Source of the DNA: Chloroflexota bacterium
GTDB taxonomy: Bacteria > Chloroflexota > Dehalococcoidia > UBA2985
DNA: 64,000 bases
Direction: 5' to 3'
NCBI GenBank assembly: GCA_016210515.1
Contig: JACQTZ010000026.1
Span: 1 to 64,000, forward strand
The position numbers and the translations under genes were made by a program. The notes beneath the pieces were generated by a model. The model was given only the letters and a program-made list of their open reading frames with translations, ran no database searches and was not told where the DNA came from. Below, piece by piece: positions 26,332-34,934 of the stretch (positions are counted from its first letter, which is position 1; each line of letters starts with the position of its first letter).

Positions 26332-28017
26332 ATGGCGGCAATGAATACAAAAGAACTGGACGCAGCTCAAGATAAGAGAAGTCTCAAACACTTCCACGCT
26401 GAGGCGGGTTTTGCCGGGGTAGAAGAGGCAGGCAACTCTTATCAGTCGGCATCAATGGTGGCTATTGGCTCCGACTGGCACGGTGTCGGGGCGTTAAGTG
26501 GTTTCACCAGCCTGGTTACCTCCGTCTTGTATCTGCAGATTCCCTCTGTCGTTAGATTGCTGGGCTCTGCCAAGCGGGCAGTGCTGGCCTTGTGCCTCCT
26601 GGATACCCTGACCTGGCTTCCCATACTCTTTGTGATGCTGCTACTGAATCGCGTGAATGCCTCTTTGCTCATTGGCCTGTGGATACTCAACCTGGTGCCC
26701 GGAATACTGCTAGGGCCCGTTCGCACTACATGGATGGTGTCCTTGACCCACGCTGACAACAGAGGTAAGTACCTGGGCCTGAGGTTGAGCATTAACACAG
26801 CCTCCTATATCGTCTCCTTCTACGCCATGGGCTATCTCCTGCAGCGCTTCTCCGACGGGCGGGCGCTCATCGGCTTTGCCGTTGTCTTCGCGGTGGCCCT
26901 GGTTGCCACGCTTCTCTCCTTCTTCGTGTACACCAGAATATCCGAGCCTCCCCATGTGGAGCAGGAAGATGAGAGCTTTCGCTTCATCGATTTCCTTCGG
27001 GAAACGCAGACAAGGAACCTGGGGAGATTTGTGCTCTATACCTCTCTATTCACCTTCACGGTATTCCTGGCAGCCCCCTTCTTTGCCGTCTATATGCTGA
27101 ATGAGCTGCGCTTTGACTACATGACCTTCGCTGTGATTTCATCCAGCGAGTTGATTGCCAGAACCTTGACCATGCCCATCTGGGGCCACTGTGTCAACAG
27201 GTTTGGCAACCTGAGGCTCGTCCGCATAGCCTCCTTGTTGATACCCCTGGTCCCCCTCCTCTGGCTGGTGTCTTCTAACCTGGTTTACCTGGTGTTGGTC
27301 CAGGTCTTCTCAGGAGTCGTGTGGGCAGGATTCGACCTCTGCACGCCCAATTTCATCTTCCAGACCGTTTCACCTAAGAAGAGACTCAAGTACATCGTTT
27401 TTCACAAGGCCCTGTCCATGGCGGCCATGAGCCTGGGCGGTCTGACGGCAGTGTTACTGTTGAGTCACGTCAATCCCCTCTTCGGCAGCCCGGTGCTGGC
27501 CATGTTCCTGCTCTCGGGAGTCCTGCGATTTGTGGTGGCTGCCACCATGCTGCCAAGGGTGAGGGACCTGCGGAAGACCAGCCAGCCCCGCTCAGAAGAG
27601 CCTCTGGTTGTGCCAACCATGGTTTTGGCCTCTGTGCCCAATGGTGGTCTCCTACACAGGCCAGCGCAATGGTCCTATTTCAAGAGTCTGCCTCACCTGG
27701 CACCAGAAGCCCACGAGGTTAGAACTGCTCCTGCTCCTGGAGTAGTGGGCCTCCTGTCCAGGCCGCGAGAGTGGCATCGCTTCAGCAAACCCTTGTCACT
27801 GGCATCCCGGACCGGAGAAGCAATAGTCAATGCTACTGCCAGCAGGCGAGGTCTCTTCTACCGGCCACGAGGGGGGCAGTGGCCTAGCGCTCTTCAAGCC
27901 CTGGCACCGGTCGCCGTGCCCGATGGCGCGGGGGCAGTAGCCAGGGAGGGTCTCTTCTACAGGCCGCAGCACTGGGATCTTCTTACCAGGCAGCCGGTAC
28001 ACAGTTACCAGGCATAG
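26332..28017 (+). CDS. MFS-like permease with a repeat-bearing C-terminal tail
   Basis: 561 residues. After a ~45-residue cytoplasmic head come 10-12 hydrophobic segments (about 50-410), including ALLGP-like TM4 and a basic inter-half loop (VEQEDESFRFIDFLRETQ). The last 150 residues are soluble and carry four copies of G-L-(L/F)-x-R-P-x-x-W: GLLHRPAQW (439-447), GLLSRPREW (473-481), GLFYRPRGGQW (507-517) and GLFYRPQHW (540-548), spaced 33-34 residues. Such a tail is not usual in MFS proteins. The substrate is unknown. It may be co-transcribed with the GHKL ATPase and the lipoprotein downstream. Confidence 0.8.
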   Translation: MAAMNTKELDAAQDKRSLKHFHAEAGFAGVEEAGNSYQSASMVAIGSDWHGVGALSGFTSLVTSVLYLQIPSVVRLLGSAKRAVLALCLLDTLTWLPILFVMLLLNRVNASLLIGLWILNLVPGILLGPVRTTWMVSLTHADNRGKYLGLRLSINTASYIVSFYAMGYLLQRFSDGRALIGFAVVFAVALVATLLSFFVYTRISEPPHVEQEDESFRFIDFLRETQTRNLGRFVLYTSLFTFTVFLAAPFFAVYMLNELRFDYMTFAVISSSELIARTLTMPIWGHCVNRFGNLRLVRIASLLIPLVPLLWLVSSNLVYLVLVQVFSGVVWAGFDLCTPNFIFQTVSPKKRLKYIVFHKALSMAAMSLGGLTAVLLLSHVNPLFGSPVLAMFLLSGVLRFVVAATMLPRVRDLRKTSQPRSEEPLVVPTMVLASVPNGGLLHRPAQWSYFKSLPHLAPEAHEVRTAPAPGVVGLLSRPREWHRFSKPLSLASRTGEAIVNATASRRGLFYRPRGGQWPSALQALAPVAVPDGAGAVAREGLFYRPQHWDLLTRQPVHSYQA

Positions 28018-28035
28018 AATGAGGAGGAAAGAACA

Positions 28036-28437
28036 ATGAGAGTAACGGGAAGCGTCGCAATAATTCTTCTGTTGGGTCTGTTGGGGGCAGTCGGCTTGTT
28101 TGTCGCATGTGGCGGAGCACGTGCGAGTACTGAGCAGACCTCATCGGTGCCTGCTCAGGCTGAAGTAGCAAAACCGAGACCGGTAGTGCTGGCAATAAAC
28201 GCTACCACTACCGGGATGTTCGATGGCTACTACGCCATTCTGGATGTGACTGTCAGGAACGAAGGCGCCGACGGAATGGTTATCCTGATATCCGGCATCA
28301 ACCAGGCCAACGAGGAAGTCACCAATGAGCTGCCCACCTACCTGGCTCACAACATGACTCAGACTGTGAGGATGGTCTTGCCCCTGGACTGGAGAGGGGG
28401 AGACTGGACTCCCAGCGCCATCGTCGAGATCCCCTGA
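28036..28437 (+). CDS. Small secreted lipoprotein
   Basis: 133 residues. A signal peptide (basic start, then IILLLGLLGAVGLFVACGG) ends in a lipobox with Cys near residue 25. The mature part has a beta-sandwich look (YYAILDVTVRNEGADGMVILISGIN). The family is not recognised. The ATG at 28036 has gaggagga upstream and the gene begins 18 bp after the MFS gene stops, so the two are probably one operon. Confidence 0.75.
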   Translation: MRVTGSVAIILLLGLLGAVGLFVACGGARASTEQTSSVPAQAEVAKPRPVVLAINATTTGMFDGYYAILDVTVRNEGADGMVILISGINQANEEVTNELPTYLAHNMTQTVRMVLPLDWRGGDWTPSAIVEIP

Positions 28438-28578
28438 GCCGAAGCCGTGCCAGAGGGCACAGGCAGTCAGCTCCAGGTTCCGGGGGAGGAAGCAGTTACG
28501 TTTTGCCTCGCGTTGCTCCAACCTTTGGTGCGTAAAGCTTCACTCCCCCGGCAGATCCCCACCATCACACCTCGTGCT

Positions 28579-30087
28579 CTACCTCTCTGCCAATCCCAGG
28601 GCCAGGTTTATCAGCGTCCGAACAGGCACTCCAGTGGCCCCCTTGACCAGGTAGCCGGACTCTTTGTCAGCCATTGAGGTTCCCGCGATGTCCAGGTGAA
28701 CCCACGGCGTGTCCTCGCTGAACTCGGCAAGAAACTGGGCCGCGGTGATGGAGCCTGCCTTTCTTCCCCCGGTGTTCTTCACGTCTGCCACCTGGCTCTT
28801 GTTCTGCTCCTTGTACTCTTCGTACATGGGAAACTGCCAGATGTGTTCCCCAGAGGTCTCCCCAGCGCTGATTACAGACTTCAGGAGCTCCAGGTTGTTA
28901 GTGAAAGCTCCGGTGCAGATGTCACCCAGCGCCGTTACCATGGCCCCCGTGAGGGTGGCCACGTCTACCAGCCGCCTCAAGCCCATCTTCCGTGCGTAGC
29001 CCAGGGCATCCGCCAGGACCAGGCGGCCTTCGGCATCGGTGTTTTCCACCTCCACGGTCTTGCCGCCCATGGTGCGCAGCACGTCGCCGGGCTTCTGGGC
29101 CGAGCCTCCGGGCATGTTCTCGGTGGCGGCAGCGATGGCGGTGACGTTGATTCTGGGTTTAAGCTGGGCGATGGCCTTCATGGCCGAGAGCACGGACGCG
29201 GCTCCGGCCATGTCACCCTTCATCTCCTCCATGCCAGCGGCAGGCTTCAGGGATATCCCACCGGTGTCAAAGGTGATGCCCTTGCCCAGAAGTCCCAGGT
29301 TGTTGCCTGGGTTGCCGGGGTCTCCCCAATAGCGCAGAACGATGAACTTGGGCGGCTCCGCACTGCCCCTGGCCACTCCCAGGAGGCCTCCCATGCCTAG
29401 CTCCTCCATCTGGGGCCTGTCCAGGATAGTTGCCTCCAGGTGGTGCTCCTGGGCGACTTGGCGGGCGATGTCCGCTATGTGGGTGGGGGTCATAAAGTTG
29501 GAAGGCTCGTTGACCATGTCCCGGGCCAGCATAGCGGCCTCGGCAAACACCCTTCCCCGGTCCAGGGCTTCCTGGATGGTGGAAAGCCTGGCGGCGTCCA
29601 TCTCCACCACCGTCAGCTCTTTCACCTCTTTCTCGACGTCCTCGGTCTTGGTGAAGTGCCGCTTGAAGGTGTAGAGTCCCAGCAGCGCTCCCTCTGCGAC
29701 GGCCTGGGCCGACTCTCCTGTATCCAGGCCGCCGATCCCCGCTCCGTGAAGGATGGTAGCCACCTTCTCTACGCCGGCTCCCCGCAGCCGGCGGCAGGTG
29801 GTGCCCATCACCTGCCGCACCACCTCGTTGCTGAAATCCTTCTGCTTGCCCAGGCCAGCCACTACCACCCTGGCGGGGGGTATCCTGCCCAGGGTATGGA
29901 TTATAGTCACTTCCCCCTTTTTGCCCTTTATCTCCCCTTCGGCGATGAGCCTGGATATGGCCCCATCCAGGGCCCTGTCTGCCGCGCCCGTGGCACCGCC
30001 GGGGGTCTGCACCCCCTCGAACAGGTTAACCACGACGGCCGCCGCGTCTACCTGGGTGATATCGCCGGAAACGACCTTGATCTCCAT
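28579..30087 (-). CDS. pepA: Leucyl aminopeptidase (M17)
   Basis: 502 residues, a standard M17 cytosol aminopeptidase: an N-terminal macro-like domain, then the catalytic domain with GKGITFDTGGISLKP (Lys/Asp metal ligands), MKGDMAGA and the signature NTDAEGRLVLADAL. It removes N-terminal residues from peptides with two divalent metals and forms hexamers in known cases. The start at 30087 (MEIKVVS) follows ggaaggag and is preferred over 30111. Single gene, separated by a repeat from the upstream kinase gene. Confidence 0.95.
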   Translation of the reverse strand: MEIKVVSGDITQVDAAAVVVNLFEGVQTPGGATGAADRALDGAISRLIAEGEIKGKKGEVTIIHTLGRIPPARVVVAGLGKQKDFSNEVVRQVMGTTCRRLRGAGVEKVATILHGAGIGGLDTGESAQAVAEGALLGLYTFKRHFTKTEDVEKEVKELTVVEMDAARLSTIQEALDRGRVFAEAAMLARDMVNEPSNFMTPTHIADIARQVAQEHHLEATILDRPQMEELGMGGLLGVARGSAEPPKFIVLRYWGDPGNPGNNLGLLGKGITFDTGGISLKPAAGMEEMKGDMAGAASVLSAMKAIAQLKPRINVTAIAAATENMPGGSAQKPGDVLRTMGGKTVEVENTDAEGRLVLADALGYARKMGLRRLVDVATLTGAMVTALGDICTGAFTNNLELLKSVISAGETSGEHIWQFPMYEEYKEQNKSQVADVKNTGGRKAGSITAAQFLAEFSEDTPWVHLDIAGTSMADKESGYLVKGATGVPVRTLINLALGLAER

Positions 30088-30106
30088 TTCACTCCTTCCA
30101 TATGTC

Positions 30107-30200
30107 ATCATATGTCATTCCAAGGTCGGCCCCCATGTCATTCCGAGGAGCGTAGCGACGAGGAATCTAGGGCCTCCGCCGTCAGCAAGGATGGCAGACC
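30107..30200. repeat. Dispersed palindromic repeat, short copy
   Basis: catatgtcattccaaggtcg and catgtcattccgaggagcgt then agcgacgaggaatctagggc match the arms of the repeats at 701 and 14481. It directly overlaps the 5' region of pepA. Confidence 0.65.
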
Positions 30201-30271
30201 CTGGGTTCCTCGCCCCATCGTCATTGCCAGCGAGTCCTCGAGCGTGACCCCTTCCTTCCATCTCTTCCATA

Positions 30272-30339
30272 GGGGCGATTCACGAATCGCCCTGCTCTCC
30301 ACCCGCTCCCGTAGGGGCAGGTTTCAAACCTGCCCCTAC
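30272..30339. repeat. Two adjacent palindromes (gggcgattc and gtaggggcaggttt)
   Basis: gggcgattc-ac-gaatcgccc (about 30273-30292) and, at 30311-30339, a perfect 14+1+14 palindrome (gtaggggcaggttt, c, aaacctgcccctac). The second supplies the stop codon of the kinase gene (CTA at 30336-30338). Another gattcgtgaatcgccc copy is at about 45390. Confidence 0.8.
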
Positions 30340-30878
30340 CCCCTTACCCATCGGTTCATCTCCCGCGCGATCTTTTCGATAACAGGGGTTATATCCCTGG
30401 AGGTGTCCACAGCGTAATGGTTCCTCCTGATAGGCTCCGCAGAGCGCGCCATCCGACGGTATACGGACAGGTTGGCGGTGGAGTTATCTTCTTGGGCTTC
30501 GCCCTCTTCTCTCTTCCTGAGCCGCTCTGAGACCACCTCCGGGGGCGCTTCCACACGCACCAGGATGAGCTTGGCGTTGATCCTGTCGGCGATGTTGTAC
30601 AGGCGCTCCCGGTTGTTCTCCACCAGGTTGGTGGCATCGAAGAGCACAGAGACCCCTCCCTTGAGCAGGTCTTCTATGAGGGCGTGACAGGCTTTGAAGA
30701 GTCGAGCACTTTCCATGCCGCTGTAGGTAGGAGAGGGGATTAGGGCCTTCCTCATGGCATCCGTCTCCACAATGACCAGGGGGACGCGCTCGGCCAGGCG
30801 GCGGCTGAAGTAGGACTTGCCCGTCCCTGGCAGGCCACTGACCACTATCAGCACCACACGGGCCAGGGGTTCAGGCAC
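30336..30878 (-). CDS. P-loop kinase (AAA_33/zeta-toxin-like)
   Basis: 180 residues with Walker A GLPGTGKS (15-22), an ETDAMRK segment and FDATN (about 80-84), the layout of small-molecule kinases of the AAA_33 group. The lid is Arg-rich (RLRKREEGEA). The substrate is unknown; it might be a sugar, nucleoside or RNA end. The last residues before the stop are encoded by the edge of a palindromic repeat, so the native C-terminus may have been altered by insertion of that repeat. Single gene. Confidence 0.82.
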   Translation of the reverse strand: MPEPLARVVLIVVSGLPGTGKSYFSRRLAERVPLVIVETDAMRKALIPSPTYSGMESARLFKACHALIEDLLKGGVSVLFDATNLVENNRERLYNIADRINAKLILVRVEAPPEVVSERLRKREEGEAQEDNSTANLSVYRRMARSAEPIRRNHYAVDTSRDITPVIEKIAREMNRWVRG

Positions 30879-31757
30879 TTCTGCGATGTGCCCCTTGAGG
30901 AGTTCTACGTCGTCCAGAGCGGAGTCCTTTTCCGGCTAATGCCTCTGTTTCAGGTTCGGGGTAGCCTGGAGCCTTGAAGTCCATTATATGTCATGGCTCA
31001 ACATTGGACAAAAGGCGCAACCTCGTCACCTGCCCCTTTCAATGATTCATCGGAGGGAGACCGCATACCCTTGCACCCCACTCCTAACCTTCCCCCGCTA
31101 GCGAGGGAAGGGATTTCTCTCCCCCGTTCCACGGGGGAGAGTCAGAGAGGGGGTGAAGCAGATAACTAAAAGACCCTGACCCTGCCACCTGCCCCTTACC
31201 CCTTCGTCCCCCCTCTGCTACCCTGGATGCACAATGCCCTCATTCACCCGCCGCCATCGTTCCGCCTCGGAAGGGTCCCCCAAGTATTTACTGATCCATC
31301 AATAGAAAGCTAAAGTTTCACCCCTATTCCACACTCTGTTCAGGACAAGCTCTAACCCCGACGAGTCGGGGGATTTCTCTCCCCCGTTCCGCGGGGGAGA
31401 GTCAGAGAGGGGGCGAGTTTAATATTGTTTCAAGGCTCTGTTATGTACTCATCCCAAAATGCGACCCTGTGGAAGTCCAGAGGGGGCAAAGCCCCGAGTT
31501 TACCCTAAGCTCCGATTCCACTCCGTTCCATGCGGAGTCCGATGAAATCGGACCTGCCGAAGGGGCGGGGGTCTGGGTGTTCCCCCCAGATTCCTCTTCT
31601 TTTCCCCCTCTCCTTAGCCAAGGGAGAGAGCCTGTCCTGAGCTTGCCGAAGGAGGGCCAGGGGGTGAGGGTTTGAACAACATTCAATCAAACAACTGTAC
31701 CTTTGCAGGCATAAAAAACGCGAAATTCTTCAAAACAATCAAAAACCACTGGTGACT
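30879..31757. repeat. 880-bp gap filled with dispersed hairpin repeats
   Basis: No gene. A 43-bp unit occurs twice, at about 31112-31154 and 31372-31414: ctctcccccg, a 5-base loop, cgggggagag, then tcagaga(g)ggggt/cga. Each copy forms a 10-bp hairpin. Bases about 31470-31680 hold a class-C repeat (ggaagtccagagggggcaaa, cgggggtctggg, ccccctctccttagccaagg). A spacer in its middle carries a small inverted repeat of gtccgat-gaa-atcggac. Confidence 0.7.
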
Positions 31758-32624
31758 CTAGGGGCCTTCCTCGCGGTAGAAGGCGACTCCCACAAGGCCC
31801 GGCCCGGTGTGAGCGCCCATCACCGGCGTGAACTCGCTGACCAGAGCCTCCACGCAGTTGAGCTCCGACAGCAGCCGCTCCTTGAGGGCCTGGGCGTCGT
31901 CCAGGGCCAGGGCGTGCATCACGTTGGCTCGGAAAGGGCCATCGCCCACCCGTTCACGGACAATAGCACTCAATCGTTCCATGGCTCGTCGCCTGGTACG
32001 AGGGCGCTCCAGGGGTCGTATCTCTCCCTGGCTCAGCTCTATTATAGGCTTCAGCTTCAGTGCCGAGCCTGCCCAGGCCGCTATCCGAGGGACGCGGCCC
32101 CCCCTGGAGAGGTAGTGCAAGGTATCCAGGAAGGCTATCAGACTGACCCCCTGCATCACTCGCTGGGCCTTCGCCTTCACCTGGAGGAGAGTGGCATCCC
32201 TGGCTACTGCCCTGGCCGCCGCCAGGACTACCAGGCCCTGGCCTCCGGCGGCGGTACGGGTATCCACGACCTCTATGTGGGTCTTTGGCAGGGTCTCCCG
32301 AGCCATCTCCGCCGCGGTCACCGCAACTTTGTAGGTGATGCTTACGGTGGACAGAAGGGTGAGACACAGGATGCTTTCCGCATGGGCGGCTGCCTCGCTG
32401 TAGGCTTTGACGAAGCTGGCCGGCCTGGGAGCAGAGGTGGTGGGCATCTCTTCGCACCGGGCCAGGAGGGAATAGAACTCCTGGGGGGATATGTCCACGC
32501 CGTCCCGGTAGGTCTTGCCCTTTGAGGTCAGTTCCATGGGGACAACATGGAGGCCGTACTCGTCCACGACTTCTCGGGGTAAGCAGACGGAGCTATCGCA
32601 TACCAGGGCTACTTTTGCTGGCAT
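31758..32624 (-). CDS. DegV-family fatty-acid-binding protein
   Basis: 288 residues. CDSSVCLPREV, YRDGVDISPQEFY, TTSAPRPASF and DTLHYLSRGGRVP are diagnostic of DegV/FakB proteins, which carry fatty acids, in FakB to the kinase FakA. No FakA is nearby. The start at 32624 (MPAKVAL) has aggaag upstream; the frame extends to 32708 through a perfect palindrome and is rejected. Divergent from the mogA-like gene. Confidence 0.92.
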   Translation of the reverse strand: MPAKVALVCDSSVCLPREVVDEYGLHVVPMELTSKGKTYRDGVDISPQEFYSLLARCEEMPTTSAPRPASFVKAYSEAAAHAESILCLTLLSTVSITYKVAVTAAEMARETLPKTHIEVVDTRTAAGGQGLVVLAAARAVARDATLLQVKAKAQRVMQGVSLIAFLDTLHYLSRGGRVPRIAAWAGSALKLKPIIELSQGEIRPLERPRTRRRAMERLSAIVRERVGDGPFRANVMHALALDDAQALKERLLSELNCVEALVSEFTPVMGAHTGPGLVGVAFYREEGP

Positions 32625-32644
32625 GGTGCGCGCTTCCTGTGCGG

Positions 32645-32683
32645 GCTCTTGCTGTCCTTCCACGGTGGAAGGACAGCAAGAGC
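32645..32683. repeat. 39-bp perfect palindrome upstream of the DegV gene
   Basis: 19-base arms (gctcttgctgtccttccac and its exact reverse complement) separated by one base, g64. It lies 21 bp upstream of the DegV start codon, in the divergent gap before the mogA-like gene. It could be a binding site, an attenuating hairpin or a mobile repeat. It is not a class-A or class-C repeat. Confidence 0.85.
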
Positions 32684-32795
32684 TTGTCCTGGCGGGATTA
32701 TGAGTCATGCCTCCAGAGCAGTCAAGCTTGTGGGGTGCTACTTCCTAGCTTGCGTTTATGGTATATTGGGCTAAACTTGTGCAAAGGGGAGCCGT

Positions 32796-33290
32796 ATGTT
32801 CACCCTGGGTGTTTTGACTTGCAGCGACATGGGTGCCGCGGGACAGCGAGTGGACGTCGGTGGCCAGACTATCAAAGACATATTCCTTGCCCGGGGCTTT
32901 TCCCTCGCTCGCTACGAGATAGTGCCCGATGACGCGCATACCATCTCCACCAGGCTCAGGGAGTGGGCCGATAGCGGTGAGGTAGACCTGCTGGTGACCA
33001 CCGGTGGCACGGGCTTGGGCCCCCGGGACGTCACTCCCGAGGCTACCCAGACCGTTATCCAGCGGGCCGTTCCAGGGATCGCTGAGGCCATGCGTCAGGG
33101 TGGTCTTATCCATACCCCTCTGGCTATGCTGGGCAGAGGCACCGCAGGCATACGGGGCAGGTGTCTCATCATCAACCTGCCTGGTAGTCCCAGGGCCATC
33201 AAGGAGAGCCTGGAGACAGTTCTTGAGACTATCTCCCACGCCATGGAGACCCTGACCAAGGACAGGGTAGAGGTACATCCACCTCACTAG
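32796..33290 (+). CDS. mog: Molybdopterin adenylyltransferase (MogA/MoaB family)
   Basis: 164 residues: [31 protein letters not shown] and [10 protein letters not shown] are diagnostic. The enzyme adenylates molybdopterin before metal insertion. It fits the AOR, CoxL-type and FdhA-like enzymes in the same window, which need a pyranopterin. The ATG at 32796 is preceded by aaagggga. It is followed 11 bp later by trmD on the same strand, so the two are probably co-transcribed. Confidence 0.92.
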   Translation: MFTLGVLTCSDMGAAGQRVDVGGQTIKDIFLARGFSLARYEIVPDDAHTISTRLREWADSGEVDLLVTTGGTGLGPRDVTPEATQTVIQRAVPGIAEAMRQGGLIHTPLAMLGRGTAGIRGRCLIINLPGSPRAIKESLETVLETISHAMETLTKDRVEVHPPH

Positions 33291-33301
33291 CCCCTCCGAC
33301 C

Positions 33302-34111
33302 ATGGACATTCACATCCTCACCCTCTTTCCCGAGATGTTTCGAGGCCCCTTCGATGAAAGCATCGTCGGGCGGGCAATAGAGCGGGACCTGGTGAGGATT
33401 CACTTCTACAATATTCGAGACTACGCCCGGGACAAGCACCGCACGGTGGATGACTACCCCTTCGGCGGCGGTGGCGGCATGGTGCTGAAACCTGAACCTC
33501 TTTTCCTGGGCGTGGAGGACGTGAGGTCCCGCATCGCGAAGGACAGCGGGCCTCAGGTAGCCGAAGAGGCCCTGGTCGTCCTTCTCTCTCCTCAAGGGGA
33601 GGTGCTCACCCAGGAGATGGTGAAAGGCTTGACCGTCCACCGCAACCTTATCCTCATCTGCGGCCACTACGAGGGCGTAGACGAGCGGGTGAGGGAGCAC
33701 CTGATTGACCGGGAGATAAGCATAGGCGACTACGTACTGAGCGGTGGGGAGATCCCAGCCATGGTGGTCGTAGATGCGCTGGTGCGCCTGATACCAGGGG
33801 CTGTAGGGGATACCGAGTCCCTGGAGGATGACAGCCATACCAGTGGCCTGGTCCAGTTTCCCCAGTACACACGTCCTGCCGAGTATCGAGGCTGGTCGGT
33901 CCCGCCTGTGCTGCTTTCCGGGAACCACCAGGAGGTGCAGCGGTGGCGGCGTCAGCAGTCCCTCCGGCGCACCCTGCGCCGCCGCCCCCATCTTTTGACT
34001 AAGGCGTCTCTGAGCTCGGAGGAGCGTCTGCTCTTGGAGCGCTTTCGGGATGAGCCATTGGGTTCGTCACCCGAATTAAAGCCGCCCCAGGGGCCCCATC
34101 TGAACAGCTAA
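33302..34111 (+). CDS. trmD: tRNA (guanine37-N1)-methyltransferase
   Basis: 269 residues, SPOUT-fold methyltransferase: [48 protein letters not shown] and [12 protein letters not shown] are all present. TrmD methylates G37 next to the anticodon of several tRNAs and works as a dimer. The start ([10 protein letters not shown]) follows mogA at 11 bp. Usually trmD lies with rimM and rplS; here it does not. Confidence 0.95.
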   Translation: MDIHILTLFPEMFRGPFDESIVGRAIERDLVRIHFYNIRDYARDKHRTVDDYPFGGGGGMVLKPEPLFLGVEDVRSRIAKDSGPQVAEEALVVLLSPQGEVLTQEMVKGLTVHRNLILICGHYEGVDERVREHLIDREISIGDYVLSGGEIPAMVVVDALVRLIPGAVGDTESLEDDSHTSGLVQFPQYTRPAEYRGWSVPPVLLSGNHQEVQRWRRQQSLRRTLRRRPHLLTKASLSSEERLLLERFRDEPLGSSPELKPPQGPHLNS

Positions 34112-34487
34112 AAACGTGATTTCAAGGGGACGCGCTACATTGCGGGCTCACTCTCTCTAACTGTCCTTCGGGTAAAGAGAGAGGGAAATCCCTTCCCCCG
34201 CTCGCGGAGGAAGGTTAGAGCTTGCCCCTTCGGTAAACTCAGGGCAGGCTCTGAGCGAAGCCGAAGGGATGGGGGATTTTCCTCGGCTTGGGAAACACCC
34301 GCTAAGCTGCCACGGTCGTCGCGCCCCATGGTGGTCAACCTCCTCTGCCAGGTGATTTTCGTTCCTGGCATTCTCTTATGAGTTCAAAACTGCCCCCAAA
34401 TCTCTACCTCAGAGTATTGCATTTTGGGATTTCCGGTGCTATTTTTGGTGGTAATAGGAATAAAAAGGGTAGTTCTGGAGAGCGACG
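34112..34487. repeat. Gap with degenerate hairpin repeats
   Basis: 376 bp without a gene between trmD and mraZ. Bases about 34160-34290 hold degenerate copies of the gap repeats (ctcactctctctaactgtcc, agagggaaatcccttccccc, gctcgcggaggaaggttaga, ggtaaactcagggcaggctc). These are the reverse orientation of units seen at 31102-31160 and 871-880. The last 100 bp are the mraZ upstream region. Confidence 0.6.
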
Positions 34488-34934
34488 GTGGAAAGTGGCC
34501 CTCTGCATTTCTTCGGAGAGCAGGAGCATCGAGTGGATCCTCAGGGTCGGATATCCCTGCCGGCCCGCTTCAGGGATACCTTCAGGGGAGGCATTGTCCT
34601 CACCCGGGGATACGACCGTTGTATCGCCGCTTATACTCCATCTCACTGGGAGACCGTTGCCAGCCAGGTGGCCAGTCTGCCTCTCCACAGGGCCAAAAAC
34701 CGGAGGATGCGGCGCATGAACTTCTCGGCTGCCTATAGCCTGGAGACCGACCGGCAGGGGAGGGTGCTCTTGCCCGTTTCCCTGAGGCAGTACGCCCAGA
34801 TAGGCGAAGAGGTGGTCATCGCTGGGATGGGGGATTTCCTGGAGATATGGGCCAAGGAGGCATGGCTCCAGGAGAGTGCATTCCTGGAGGAGGAAGCCTC
34901 GCTCATTGCTGAGACTTCGGAGGAGCGCTCGTGA
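34488..34934 (+). CDS. mraZ: Transcriptional regulator MraZ
   Basis: 148 residues. The two AbrB-like half-motifs are visible: VDPQGRISLPARFR (about 15-28) and TDRQGRVLLP (about 85-94). MraZ controls the dcw division cluster in many bacteria and forms rings. The GTG start at 34488 (VESGPLHFFGEQEH) matches the family N-terminus MFFGEYEH in position and has a ggag site upstream. It overlaps rsmH by 4 bp (GTGA). The gene order mraZ-rsmH is conserved across bacteria. Confidence 0.93.
   Translation: MESGPLHFFGEQEHRVDPQGRISLPARFRDTFRGGIVLTRGYDRCIAAYTPSHWETVASQVASLPLHRAKNRRMRRMNFSAAYSLETDRQGRVLLPVSLRQYAQIGEEVVIAGMGDFLEIWAKEAWLQESAFLEEEASLIAETSEERS

Noticed and set aside
31112..31414. CRISPR array
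   Set aside because: The repeats are two copies 260 bp apart, palindromic through their full length and without regular spacers. No cas gene is present.
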